Assembly: GCA_030998015.1 (NCBI GenBank) | Contig: JARWMV010000025.1 | Span: forward strand, 62,001-126,000 | DNA: 64,000 nt | Reading direction: 5' to 3' | Origin: Ceratorhiza oryzae-sativae | Lineage: Eukaryota > Basidiomycota > Agaricomycetes > Cantharellales > Ceratobasidiaceae | Part shown: positions 53,560 to 64,000 of the stretch, piece by piece | Numbering within the stretch: the stretch's first letter is position 1 | How the letters are laid out: each line of letters opens with the position of its first letter | The notes under the pieces: generated by a model | Seen by the model: the letters and a program-made list of their open reading frames with translations, nothing else | The model's database searches: none | Told to the model about the DNA's origin: nothing | Translations under genes and position numbers: made by a program

Positions 53560-54909
53560 TGGGATACATTTTGCTGCCATCAGGCTAACGAACAGAACAC
53601 GCCTCAGCTTCAGCCTCCAACAGCTTGCATCTTGTGAAGCCAAAATAGATCGCCGCCAATTCTCATGTGAAAATATGAAAGTTTCGATTTTTTGGCTACC
53701 AATCACATGAATAATCTGTATCTGGGACCTGTTTCATAAGTTCAGCCTGAAAAAGTAAAAATAAGGATCGCGTGAGGCTAACGCTCAGATCGTAGGGCAG
53801 CTGAATCCCAAACGCAGATTTGAACATCCGAGCACTAGCCAATTGACCCTGGGCCACAAAATCATTGTGCACATAATGTGTAGAGGTCGGTGGCAATATA
53901 CCGAGAGCATGCGTAGGACTCAAGTCAAGTGCTCTATCCTAACCTTAGGAGCTCAGTGGCTCAAATTCGCCCAACTTATTCCATATGATGTCCAAAAATG
54001 CCTATACAAGGGTGAATATGCATCGCCTGGATGTTTTTCTTCGCTAACCGAGCATGTAAACATTTATTTAAACTAGGCTTGTATTACATGTTAGAATTGC
54101 TACAACGACACCGAAATGTCTCTGGTCTCAAATGAAAGGGCTTTGGAGAACCTTCTCCCATGGGTGGTATTTAACCTCTCATGAGTTTTCAACAGCATGG
54201 CACTGGTACCTCCGACTCCTTTGTCGTGTTATGCTGACCAAGGCGTACTGTCTAATTAATACATATAAGTTCGAAACATTATAGACTTGAAACATGAGGT
54301 GATCCACACGTTCCAGGGTGGTTGGGTTCGCTGAAAGGCGTCACCTGGCGGTTCGTGCACCGTGAATGTACTTACCTTGGTGCCTCCTAGTGAAGCAGGT
54401 TAGTCCGCTTTCCCTTGTTTTATTTAAGCGCATATTGCTGCGCTCAGTATTTTGGTACTCTACATTCCCCCTCAAGTCAAGTTAGTAGTTAGGAGCTGGA
54501 GAGTTTCTATTAGTAGCACCAGTAGCAAAGACTAAAAAAACGGGCCGATGTTCCAACATATTCACCCACTTTATTTAATACGTTTCAAAGCGTTAACAAT
54601 CGACCCCGGCCTTTCCGACAGCTAATAGCTGAAGATCCCATATTCACCAATGAAACCGCCTTTGAGGTAAAGCTAATCGCCTCGCGTATGGCAATTATAC
54701 CGTAAATCTTCATCATTGGCTCAAAGCAAGAGCACAGTACTGAAGTTTGAATAGATTATATTACAGCAGTGGGTCTTCTAAACTACCGGGGTATTAAACC
54801 ACAATACAAGTACAACTTCGCATATAGATACATATGGCAACGACAAAAAGCAGTGGGTCCGAGTGAGAAATAAAACACATAAAGGACAAGTAACCACCCG
54901 CAATGAGGG
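53560..54909. other. Intergenic
   Basis: No supported gene between the tRNA and the 3' end of the hydrolase. AT-rich in places. Confidence 0.5.
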
Positions 54910-56091
54910 TTATCCCTGTCTAACCATACCCACTTTCCACACCAAGTCCGCCATTTCTTTGATCATCTCTTTTGTACACTGGTGTCCGACTCCTTGTTGT
55001 ATGACGAGTCGTTTTGTCCTGTCGGGCCCACGTCGATACGATCCAAGAATGAGCGCGTAGCGAGTACTGAAACCATCCCGTCTTGAGCCCCTGCTAAGGC
55101 TAGAACATGTCGGTTGGTGAATGAAATTTCTTGCAAGGAATTTCGTCGGCGAGAAACCGGGTCATGCTTGATAATGTGCCTTCTGGTGCTGGCAGACATT
55201 ATTGATGAGACCAAGGGCACAACAGAAATGGCACCGCTTCGGCAAGTAGCGATATCGAGGAAGTCGGGAGATCCTATACCAGCTTCAGGTTAATTCAAGC
55301 GGGGATTGATGTGGAAGACACATACCTAGAATGGGTATACACGCGGATAGACGAGGGTCTATGCGTTGAGAACTTGAGCCCCAATAGGATGTGCATCCGG
55401 AGAGGATCCAGCTTACCTCGATCCATGGCCATCCATGCCGCGTGAGCCCCAAGTGATACGCCGGCAACCATCCAGGTAGTACTGCCATACGAAGCTGTGA
55501 GACCCCTGGCCGGGAGATGGGAATTTTTAAACTTACACTGATTTATCATAGTTGGGACTAAGCACTGCAGGTAGTCGGTCAATGAGGGTGGACACACTCT
55601 CCGCAATCCGCTCTATCACAAATCACTGTAGCGTCAGCACTTGTGAAGCTTTGAATAAACCACTGAGATTACCCTGTTGTCTATATAGGCGTTCGCTGGT
55701 GGCAACGTAGCGTAAGCTCGATTGTATTGTCTCAGCCCATACAATGGCCTGGCACTCACGGCTCGAGGTCGTTAACCTTGTTTCTTTCGTTTTCAGGTCC
55801 TAGCTCCTATGGGATTGGTGTTATTTAATGACAATATACCTATCTCGGACACCATGAACTTACTAGAGTTACGATAACAAGATTGGGCTTTAAGCTGATG
55901 CCAGCTGTTTCAACCTTTTCGGTTATCAAACCAAAGACTCCGTTAAGCACAGGTTGCATGTGACGCGCGCTGGAGGGATAGCCGTGTAGAAGGAACACCA
56001 CAGCGATTTCGGACGAAAAACGAAGGACAGGGTGGGCGTGTATATGCGCAGTTATGGTGTCGAGCTCGATCGAATACGGAACGATGGTCAT
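54910..56091 (-). CDS. Alpha/beta-hydrolase (esterase/lipase-like), one frame break
   Basis: The ATG at 56091 begins MTIVPYSIELDTITAHIH. The oxyanion segment is VVFLLHGYPSSARH and the nucleophile elbow VAGVSLGAHAAWMAM (G-x-S-x-G). A later LALAGAQDGMV probably holds the acid residue. The catalytic-His segment GVGHQCTKEMIKEMADLVW ends in a stop at 54910. The last two parts are in different frames unless one base is added in the T4 run at 55012-55015 (A4 on the coding strand). Several introns lie between 55270 and 55860 and their exact borders are uncertain. The substrate is unknown. Confidence 0.68.
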
Positions 56092-57280
56092 CGTGTGGCA
56101 CGAATCCTAAAAACAGTGAGCATAGATATATGGCGGAACTGAACGATGGAAAAGACTCGTACCGTACACCGAAATAACACTTGACTACGAACGAACAAAG
56201 CGGGAGTCTACGGTCGATATTCAGTCCTGCCGGAGGTGTTATGTAGCGTGGCGAAGGTCAAGGGTTCAGCCTTTGCTGCTCTCTCGGGAACGTGTCGCTC
56301 CATGGAATACAAACTCCCGGGAGCAATTGGGAGATAGAATAGCTTACAATCCGGTTGCAGTAAAAGGACAATGTACAAATACAGTAACTTGCGAACATCC
56401 GTTTATCATCGATTTGATGGATTTCATTATCTTATTGCTCCCGAATCCTCGTTCTACATCTCGGTACCAGTAACCGCACGGTGTTCTGGGGTAATCAGTT
56501 TGACATAACACCCACCGCAGTCATAAACCCCAATAGTATACACATTTTCTAGAGATAGCGGGGCCACTCTTTCTTCGAGAAGCGATCAAACGACTCAGAG
56601 TCGGTATAGAAATCAAAAGTTATGGCCAACAACGGTTGCATGCCGACCAAAGGGGGAGTGGCCACAAGCACACTCGGAACCTTTTTCTGCCCCTTGATAA
56701 AAGGCAAATTATGCGAGACCCTGTCGCATGTACGCTCTCCACCTCACTCGGGTTCACACATCTTCAGCACTTCTGACTAATGAAATCATTAACCGAACTC
56801 CTGAGGGGAAGTTTTGGTCATAAGCAAGAGTGAAGTTTCTGCGACTCGCGAACTTCATACGGATAGTCTTGATCTGGTTGACGGCGTTGAGTTTTGGGAG
56901 GGGGGCTCACACGGTATGTCCGGTATGCGTTCGGTCACAAAAAGCTTAGATGCATGCGATATGGGCGGTCCGGGAGCGCCTCTGTACGGAATATTTTCAC
57001 CCGGGAATATTGTCGAATATCGAAGTTGGTTCGAGACTTCAAGTTATCCACGCTGATGTTAATGCACCCGAGAACCTCCTATCAGGGGTGATGCTCAATT
57101 GCTGATTCTGATAGAGTCACCTGCCCTTTTGCCTCGTTTTGTGCATTCTTCAACTGAGACGAAGAACTGCGGAGCTCTGCCCGTATGCTGTTGTTTGTGA
57201 GATAGGGGCCATAACAAAGCGATTGGTGCTGTATAACCGTCAACAGGATTAGTCACATTCCAACCACCACAACCTCTGTT
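56092..57280. other. Divergent intergenic region, hydrolase / APC10
   Basis: 1.2 kb without recognisable coding sequence. It probably holds the promoters of both flanking genes. Confidence 0.5.
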
Positions 57281-58168
57281 ATGTCAGGTAAGCGCATAAC
57301 TACCGTCGTGCCCTTTCCTTAACAGCTCAGCTGTAGGAGATCATTATCAGGGTAAACTTCCCGACATTGGTCACCTTGCGACCTGGAGTGTGTCGAGTTT
57401 CAAATATGGTTTCAATGTTGATTGTTTGCGTGACGATGACCCCGAGACGTTTTGGCAGTAAGTTCGCGCCACATTGAAGTTACAACTCCAACGCTTGGAA
57501 ACCAATGAGACTACGCACCCGTTTAGGAGTGATGGTCCCCAACCACACTATATCACGCTCCAATTTCACAAAAAGGTTGCCGTGCAGGTATGTCTACCAG
57601 TCAATCACTATGGTCTTTATATTGAGCCTCTCTGTGCTTCGCAACTCAACGCCACATCTCACCCTATCACTAACCCATGTTCAACTTTTCCCAATCAAGA
57701 AAATAGCTATCCTTCTTAAATTCGACCAGGATGACTCGTATACACCTATTCGACTAGCAATTAGGGCCGGTATGAGTCTAAATGACTTGCAAGAAGTCCG
57801 ATATGTCGGGTTCGAGCGGCCGAACGAGTGGCTTGATTTTGACGTGTCCATGGATCCAGCGGACGACGGGATGAGCGCGTGCGTGGTTGTCTTTTAAAGG
57901 TTTAGGCGGGTGGGCTTTAATTCATGGTACGGGTATAGGAGGCCGCTACACTGCTACGCGATCCAAGTCGTGATTGCCGCCAATTACATGAATGGAAAGG
58001 ATACACACATCCGAGGTCTCAAAGTTCTGGGTCCTCTCGAGTGCGCCGTCCACTCTTTTTCTTTGCTCTGAAAACTAAACACGGCCTTTGAACAGACCAC
58101 AGCCAGGTGCAGAAGATGTAATACCATATACATCTCTGGCGTTTCAAATGCATGAATGTATTCGATAG
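57281..58168 (+). CDS. APC10: Anaphase-promoting complex subunit 10 (Doc1)
   Basis: Six exons (57281-57287, 57331-57457, 57527-57587, 57700-57878, 57939-58040, 58096-58168) give an intact 182-residue protein. The DOC domain reads LPDIGHLATWSVSSFKYGF, LRDDDPETFWQSDGPQPHYI, LKFDQDDSYTPIRLAIRAG, LQEVRYVGFERPNEWLDF and YMNGKDTHIRGLKVLGPLE. The C-terminus ends exactly in Ile-Arg, the IR tail that docks Apc10 onto Cdc27/Apc3. Apc10 forms the D-box co-receptor with Cdc20/Cdh1. The first exon encodes only two full codons. Acceptor choice at 57330 was set by frame, because the nearer AG gives an early stop. Confidence 0.94.
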
Positions 58169-58298
58169 GAAGGACTGGGGTTTTGCGGCCTTCTCATGAA
58201 CCAACCGGCTCTCGGTATTCAAGTGGAGTGTATTCGATGACCGATTTCAATAATACAAAGCTTCTATCTAAACCCCTTTATCCCTCTATGACTAAACG

Positions 58299-60339
58299 CT
58301 ACTTTCGGAGCAGAAGCGAGCGTCCAGTCATGTCTATCCACCAAAAAATCCGAATCAGTCTATTCTCCTTTCGTCCTCGAATACAAATGATACTTACCAG
58401 AAGGTTTATCCAGTCCCATCAGGTCTAGAATGGTAGGCGCAACATCGGCAAGTGCTCCCTTTCCTTCCTCATCCTCACCATTGTCTTCATCGCCAACAAG
58501 ACCATACTTGGTTGGATCTCCGGTGATGATAAATGGTACGGGGTTCGTAGTATGCGCCGTGTGTGGGTTTCCTGTCTCGGGGTTGATCATCTGCTCGGCG
58601 TTGCCGTGATCAGCGGTGATGGCGAGAATGTAACCGGCTTTTTGGCATGCGTCGTAGACGGTCTAGTTAGATTCGGTGAGCCGAATGGGTGGTAGCAATG
58701 AATGGTGGTTGCATACCTTGACGGCCTTGTCCGTGGCACTGATAGCCTGAACCGCGGCGTCATACACACCAGTATGGCCAACCTATTACCTCGCCTCAAT
58801 CAGTCTCTCCTCAATTTCTTTCTCATCCCGCGCTCACCATGTCCGGCGGGGCGAAATTGCACATCACGAACTCGTACTCCCCACTGAGTACAGTCTCGGC
58901 CACCTTATCCGCAACACCCTGAGCGCTCATTTCGGGTTGCTTGTCGTATGTTGCGACCTTGGGCGAAGGGATAAGTTGTCGATGTTCATTCTCGAATTGC
59001 TTCTCGACACCGCCATTGAAGAAGAACGTGACGTGCGCGTATTTCTCGGTTTCTATGGAGGGTTAGTTTCGCAAGGGTGTTGGTAAGAATGAAAGGGCGG
59101 ACCAGCAATATGACATTGTTTGATGCCTTTTTTGGCCAGCCACTCGGCCAAGACATCGGTCATTGCTTGTGGAGGGAACGCAATGTGGAACGGGAACTCT
59201 GAGTTGTAGCGAGACATGGTGGTAATATGCTACAGACAGGTTAGCTTTTGTGGGGCGCCTTGTATGTCAAATAGTTCACACTTACAAGATTCTTGGGCAC
59301 GTTGACCTCCATCGGCTTGTCGGGAAGACCGAATACCGAAACAATCTCACGCATACGGTCAGAACGGTAGTTGAAAAAGAACAGCGTGTCGTTGTCTGTA
59401 TTCAAGTTAGGGTGAGGGAGGTGATTGGTATAAACGAGGCGCACCTTTGATACGAGTTTCCTCCCCGTTGATGATGATTGGCTTCAAGAACTCGTCGGTC
59501 TCGTCTTTCTTGTATCTCTCCTCAATAGTAGCGACTGGATCCGAGCTTGCCTCGCCTTCACCCGAAACAAGTCCGTCGACGGCGATCTTGACGCGCTCCC
59601 ATCTGCATTTCCCAGCATATCAGCAGCTGAACAAGAACACAAACAGCCAGGCCTACCGCTTGTCTCGATCCATAGCATAATACCGCCCGACAACCGTACC
59701 GACCTCGCCATACTTTTCCGACTGAATAAACTCTAAAAGCTCTTTGAGGTACCCGGCCGAGGACCTCGGAGCCGTGTCTCGTCCATCACCGATGAAATGA
59801 ACGATCGCCTTGGGCACTCCCACCTCTTTGGCTGTCTCGAGGAGAGCTTTGAGATGGCGGATGTGCGAATGAACGCCTCCATCCGAGACGAGACCGATGA
59901 GATGAATGCGGCCCGAGGTCGCTTTGGCGTGCTTGCAACTCTCGAGGATCGTCGGGTTCTTGTGGAACTCGCGCTTCTTGATCGAAACGTCGATGCGCAC
60001 AATGTCTTGCCACACAATGCGACCGGCACCGATGTTCAAGTGCCTACAAGAGTGTCAATAGCTAAAAATGGGAAATGATATAGACTGCACTGACCCGACT
60101 TCAGAGTTCCCCATGAGACCGTCGGAGAGCCCAACAGCGAGCCCATGGGCTTGGAGGGTGCGGTAACTGTGAGAATTGCCGATCGCATCCATGTTGGTCG
60201 TGTCGCCACCCTTGACGGCGTTACCCTTTTCGACCTCGGACACACCCCATCCGTCGTGCACGCTGTTGTCTCATCAGCGTAGGCATTCATGTCGAGGTCT
60301 GACTCACATCAAGCAGACTTTGTTCTCAACCTTAACCAT
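58299..60339 (-). CDS. gpmI: 2,3-bisphosphoglycerate-independent phosphoglycerate mutase
   Basis: From ATG 60339 ([10 protein letters not shown]) to TAG 58299 in about nine exons. Segments are [16 protein letters not shown] (metal-binding DGWG), [17 protein letters not shown] (the Ser of NSEVGH is the phosphorylated nucleophile), [96 protein letters not shown] and [13 protein letters not shown], ending [10 protein letters not shown]. The enzyme interconverts 3- and 2-phosphoglycerate in glycolysis using two Mn2+. All key residues I can place are present; not every splice site was verified. It lies in tandem with the 5-phosphatase gene upstream (227 bp gap). Confidence 0.93.
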
Positions 60340-60565
60340 GGTCGTCGTCGTTGTCGCTGAGAAACCTTTAGATCTCGTAAACCCGAACTCGCTCCCAGAC
60401 TTAAAGTGATGGGAGTGGGAGAAATCGCAGAGAGGCGTGGGAAATGGACCCGCCCTCGGCCGGGATGACATGATATCACTTGCACTCGTTGGATAAGCGA
60501 CCAAAAGGAATCCAAATTAGAATTAAACAGCAAATAATAAGTTATAGGATCTATCGATATATAAG

Positions 60566-63500
60566 TTAGATGTACACTGCATAAGTTCCTGTCATTCTCG
60601 TCAGCCTTCACCCCGCTTCTGATCCTCGCGATGGACTCACCCAAAACAGGTCTATGATCGCTCCGTCCACCCAACCGCTGCATTGCCTTGTCGTCCAAGG
60701 TCCCATACGAAAGGCACACAATGTCTCCCCGCTTCCGCTCTTCCTGCTCGACCGTCGGCGGTTCAGGCTCAGCGGGGGGAGGCTCGGGCGGCTCCGACTG
60801 CCGTCGAGCAAACGGCCACCATCGCGAAACTTCATCCTTTGCAGACGGTGCAGGAGGGGGCCCGTCTCCCTCGGACGTCGAGACCGAGCGTGGGCGTGGA
60901 GGACCTAATCCTGCAGGCGGTTGAGGTTGAGGTTCCATCGAGGTGGCGTGAATTAACCCAGGGCCTTGACTCGAGTTGGACGGATTCGGGTTCAACAACC
61001 TCGAAAACGGGTTCGTTCGGGGCCATTGGTCGGGGCGGGCGGTTCATTCCCAACTTTGTTGCTCGTACTATCCAGTCGAGCAGTTGTCGGGGACCTTACC
61101 CCACTCGCTCCGCTTCCAAGCCCAAGTCCGTCGTCATCATCCCCAGGCCGCTTCAAAAACGGACTCGCCCGCGTTTCTGCGAGTGCTTCCCTTCGTTTAT
61201 GTATAATTCCAGGTAGCGACTCTTTCCGTCCTCGTGAACCTTTGCGCATTATCCCGCCGAAAATGCTTCCAACTCTTCCACCAAATCGACTGTCTTCGTC
61301 TGTCAAAGGGGGAGGGAACGGCGCAAGGGTGAGCGATGGAGGGGGCTCAGGCGGGAGAACTGTGGATTTGTACACGATCCGGTCACACCTGGATAGTCCT
61401 CTCTTAATGAATGTAATTAAGGTGGAGAAGCAGAGTGAACTCACCAGCTCGGGACACGCTGCTTGCTCGACGTGTCATATACACCCTTGACGCTCTCGTC
61501 CTCTGCCTCTGCACCCTCAGCGCCTACACCGCTACTCCCCGCACTCGAGTTTCCGCGAATCATCTGGGGAGGCGCCAACCCTCCAGCAATCGGACTCAGC
61601 AGGCCATTCGCAGCCGTGACAGCACTAGGGCCCAACATCCCCCCTGCTCCTTCAATGCCCGTATCAATCACTAGATTAGGCTGACTCCTAGCCTTGTCCT
61701 TTTCGATTTCTGACCCGCCCACACTGAGGCTCGACCCAGTAAGCACAACATCTGGGCCCGTGCTCCCCCTTTTGCCCGGACCAACTCCCACGCCAGCACC
61801 AGCCTTGACCACAAGAACTCTCCACCCCTTCTTTGCGCCCCGACTCAACATTCTGCCCAACCCCACAGCACTACCTCCTTCGGGGGTATAACTACCACCT
61901 TCATCCGAACCGCTCTCTCCATCGACCGAACTCCCAGGTTGAGTCTTCTGACTCCGCATCGACATGGGTCCCAGTCTCAGATTCGGCTGACTCTGCGAAT
62001 GGAGATGGTGCGAACTCTCGAGCGAGTCCGTATCCGACTCGTCCTCGTCGTGCTCTTCCTCAATGTCCGAGCTTGAGCCACCACTATCCAGCTGTGCAGA
62101 CTCGATTTGTTCAGCCAGCGGTCGGAGCGTCTTGTTTGGTGATTTGGGACTCTGAGGTTTCTCCTTGAGCTTCTTTCGCTTGCTTCGTCTCGCGGCTCGA
62201 ATAGACGCTCGCACCCCTCGGTTCCTCTCCTTGTCCTTGTGATGGCTTTTGGGCACGTCGTACTTGAACGTCGGCGGAAAATCGATCACGGGCTCTTCGA
62301 AACCAAGGAAGAGCTTGTTCGACCGCATGTTTGTTCGCAATTCATCAAACTCTTGTGCTTTGAGGTAGTCTAAAGCGGAGGAAGGGCAAGGATGAAACGA
62401 GATGAGATTCAAACGACCAAGTCAGATATATTAGCCCAAAATAAGAGACTAGGACGCACCATGTCGAGAAATTAACCAATCCGCATGCAGTCTCGTGAGA
62501 TCCAATCGAAAATTGAGATCTCCGCAGATGAAAGTGTAATCAAACGTGTCCGTGATGTCAGGCTTGTCTGACCTCATATATTAGCATCATACGTCATTCG
62601 ATAAATGCAAAAGGAGACCCACCAGGCTTAGGTTTCCTAGGATACAGCGCTTCACCAAAGTTGTCGACTCGGAGCTCAGCCTGGATCTTTTCCATGTTCT
62701 CAATACGCATGGCTTGACGACCTTCGTGCGCTGGATCAAGGGGGGATTAGGTAAATCGTTGAACAGATAGGGGTAGTCGCACCAGCTAGATGAGCGTTAA
62801 CAAACAGAAACGACCGTCCGGCAACGTTCAAGCTAATCCCAACTCCGCCCTTGTTGCCCAGACGCCCGCCAATTAATCCAGCAGTTACGCTCGACTTGGA
62901 TACGCCTTGTGCACACATGGTTACTATCCGCTCGGGGTCAATAAGATAAACTCACCTCGAACCAAGGGCCTCGTCTCGCGATGAACGTAAATCGCCAAAT
63001 AAATCCCCATCAATCTCTCCTTTGCGACGAGCACGTACGGCTTGGTTGCGGTGGGATCGTTCCAAGCCATATGCCCGTTGGAGTGCGATAGACCGTGGCC
63101 GTTCAAAAACGTGTTCATCCGACGAGGCGAAGGCGGGATTTTAGGCCTCGCACCTCCGTCACCACCCGATTTCTTGCCTTCTGCCAAAGTGGCAGACGGC
63201 AACGAAGGGGATCGTGAGGGCGTCGGACTGGGAGGCGGCAGCGGGTGCCGTTCTGACATCGGACTTGCCGGAAGCGGCACCACCCCTGTACCATCAGGGG
63301 CGACCCCAATACGACTCGATTTGCACAACCAATCTCGAGCAAGGCGGACCAGCCCGAGGTGTGCTGTAGCGACGCGCTCGACGGGTGCTGATACGTTGGT
63401 CCGTCGGGGGGTAAGAGTTGATACTCTTCTTCTTCGCTCCGGCGGGGTTTGGTCACTTTGGATTTCGGAGACGGGTCATCTTGTTTCGGCTGTTGGTGGA

Positions 63501-64000
63501 TCAAGGAATGAGGGGAGAGCGAGTGACAGGGGGTGAGAAACGGACCTTGGACTTGTCCTTGTCCTTTGAGCGGTCCATCTTGACAGCACCCATGCCCATC
63601 GGGAGTAGCCCCGTCGGGCATTCCTGTCCGGCACTGTCAACACGTAAATCATCAGCCTGCAGAGTGATGCGCCCAGGAAGAGAGGCGCACACTACAATGA
63701 TATTATACGGATGTGTAGAATCCCGAGTTCAAAGTTGGCTGCAGCAGGGTTGGGGCCCTCAGGAGTGTTGTACGGAGGTACCTCACCGAGTAGCGCATCA
63801 AGGTTTCCCTGCGCGGACGAGTGAGCCGGCGTCGGGTCAGGCGAAAGCGACGAACCTTGGGCAGCGTATCGTTCATGTTCCATGAGATGATGCGTATCTT
63901 GAGACTGTGTTCGTACGGCGCCTCTCGCTCTTGCGCGGACTCTTCTACGGGCGGCGGCGAAGACACCGACGGCCCATGTCGCGGAAACAGCGCGTGCAGT
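60566..64000 (-). CDS. Inositol-polyphosphate 5-phosphatase, 5' end outside the window
   Basis: The gene enters from the right edge (KIRIISWNMNDTLPKG is the first conserved block) and ends near 60566. IPPc motifs in order are AGQECP, PYVLVAKERLMGIYLAIY, SVTAGLIGGRLGNKGGVGISL, FVNAHLAAHEG, FICGDLNFRLDL, FPPTFKYD, WCDRIVYKS and GGRSDHRPV. A Ser/Pro-rich insert lies before KPYVLVAK. A very long low-complexity insert (about 270 residues, acidic and basic) lies between FKYD and SWCDRI, followed by a second one before the SDHRP motif. The domain removes the 5-phosphate of phosphoinositides or inositol phosphates. A one-base gap is needed near 61011-61014. Another possible one lies near 63333-63339, but a 44-nt intron could also explain it. 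Confidence 0.85.

Noticed and set aside
60683..61490. Plus-strand frames of 170-177 codons
   Set aside because: They are antisense to the conserved 3' exons of the 5-phosphatase (WCDRIVYKS, SDHRPV).
63683..63760. Extra frame break in the 5-phosphatase before AGQECP
   Set aside because: A normal intron with donor GTAGTG and acceptor GACAG joins the two parts in phase, so no lost base is needed.

Overview
The window is eukaryotic nuclear DNA from a filamentous basidiomycete. The evidence is genes split by many 45-65 nt GT-AG introns, compact intergenic spaces, fungal orthologues (Dbp2, Ilv5, Rae1, Sem1, Apc10) and a three-copy family of F-box-like, leucine-rich proteins. The family and the intron style suggest a Rhizoctonia/Ceratobasidium-type agaricomycete. 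That placement is inference from memory and was not tested by any search. All gene models were built by hand from reading frames and splice signals.

Layout, left to right. 1-6.3 kb: an F-box-like gene (minus) and an Alba-domain gene (plus), separated by sequence rich in small palindromes. 6.5-16.7 kb: an RSF1-like WHIM/PHD chromatin protein, a small dsRNA-binding-domain gene, the DEAD-box helicase DBP2 with an unusually long intron in motif V, and a small CRIB-domain protein. 17.8-22 kb: a tandem pair of F-box-like paralogues of the gene at 2.7-4.0 kb. 22-26.9 kb: a gene-poor stretch. 26.9-31 kb: a small heat-shock protein (minus) facing a URI/Bud27-like gene (plus). 31.4-35.1 kb: mitochondrial ketol-acid reductoisomerase and a nitronate monooxygenase. 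36.8-41.8 kb: RAE1 (minus) and a C2H2 transcription factor (plus). 44.1-46.6 kb: a sirtuin and the proteasome lid subunit SEM1/DSS1, divergent across only 100 bp. 48.4-49.1 kb: a foldback element with near-perfect 165-bp inverted repeats. 50.5-56.1 kb: a Git1-like permease, an intron-containing tRNA-Arg(CCT) and an alpha/beta hydrolase. 57.2-64 kb: APC10/DOC1, cofactor-independent phosphoglycerate mutase and the 3' part of an inositol-polyphosphate 5-phosphatase that runs off the right edge.

Most recognised genes are single-copy housekeeping genes (RNA metabolism, mRNA export, proteasome, cell cycle, glycolysis, branched-chain amino acids). They do not form one pathway or cluster. The lineage-specific parts are the F-box-like trio and the foldback elements.

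Two cross-cutting observations stand out. (1) Several highly conserved genes, including essential ones, carry single-base frame breaks, mostly one missing base and often in short homopolymers. This looks more like residual assembly indels than coordinated pseudogenisation. (2) Three introns use GC-AG borders. I found no convincing previously undescribed multi-gene system.
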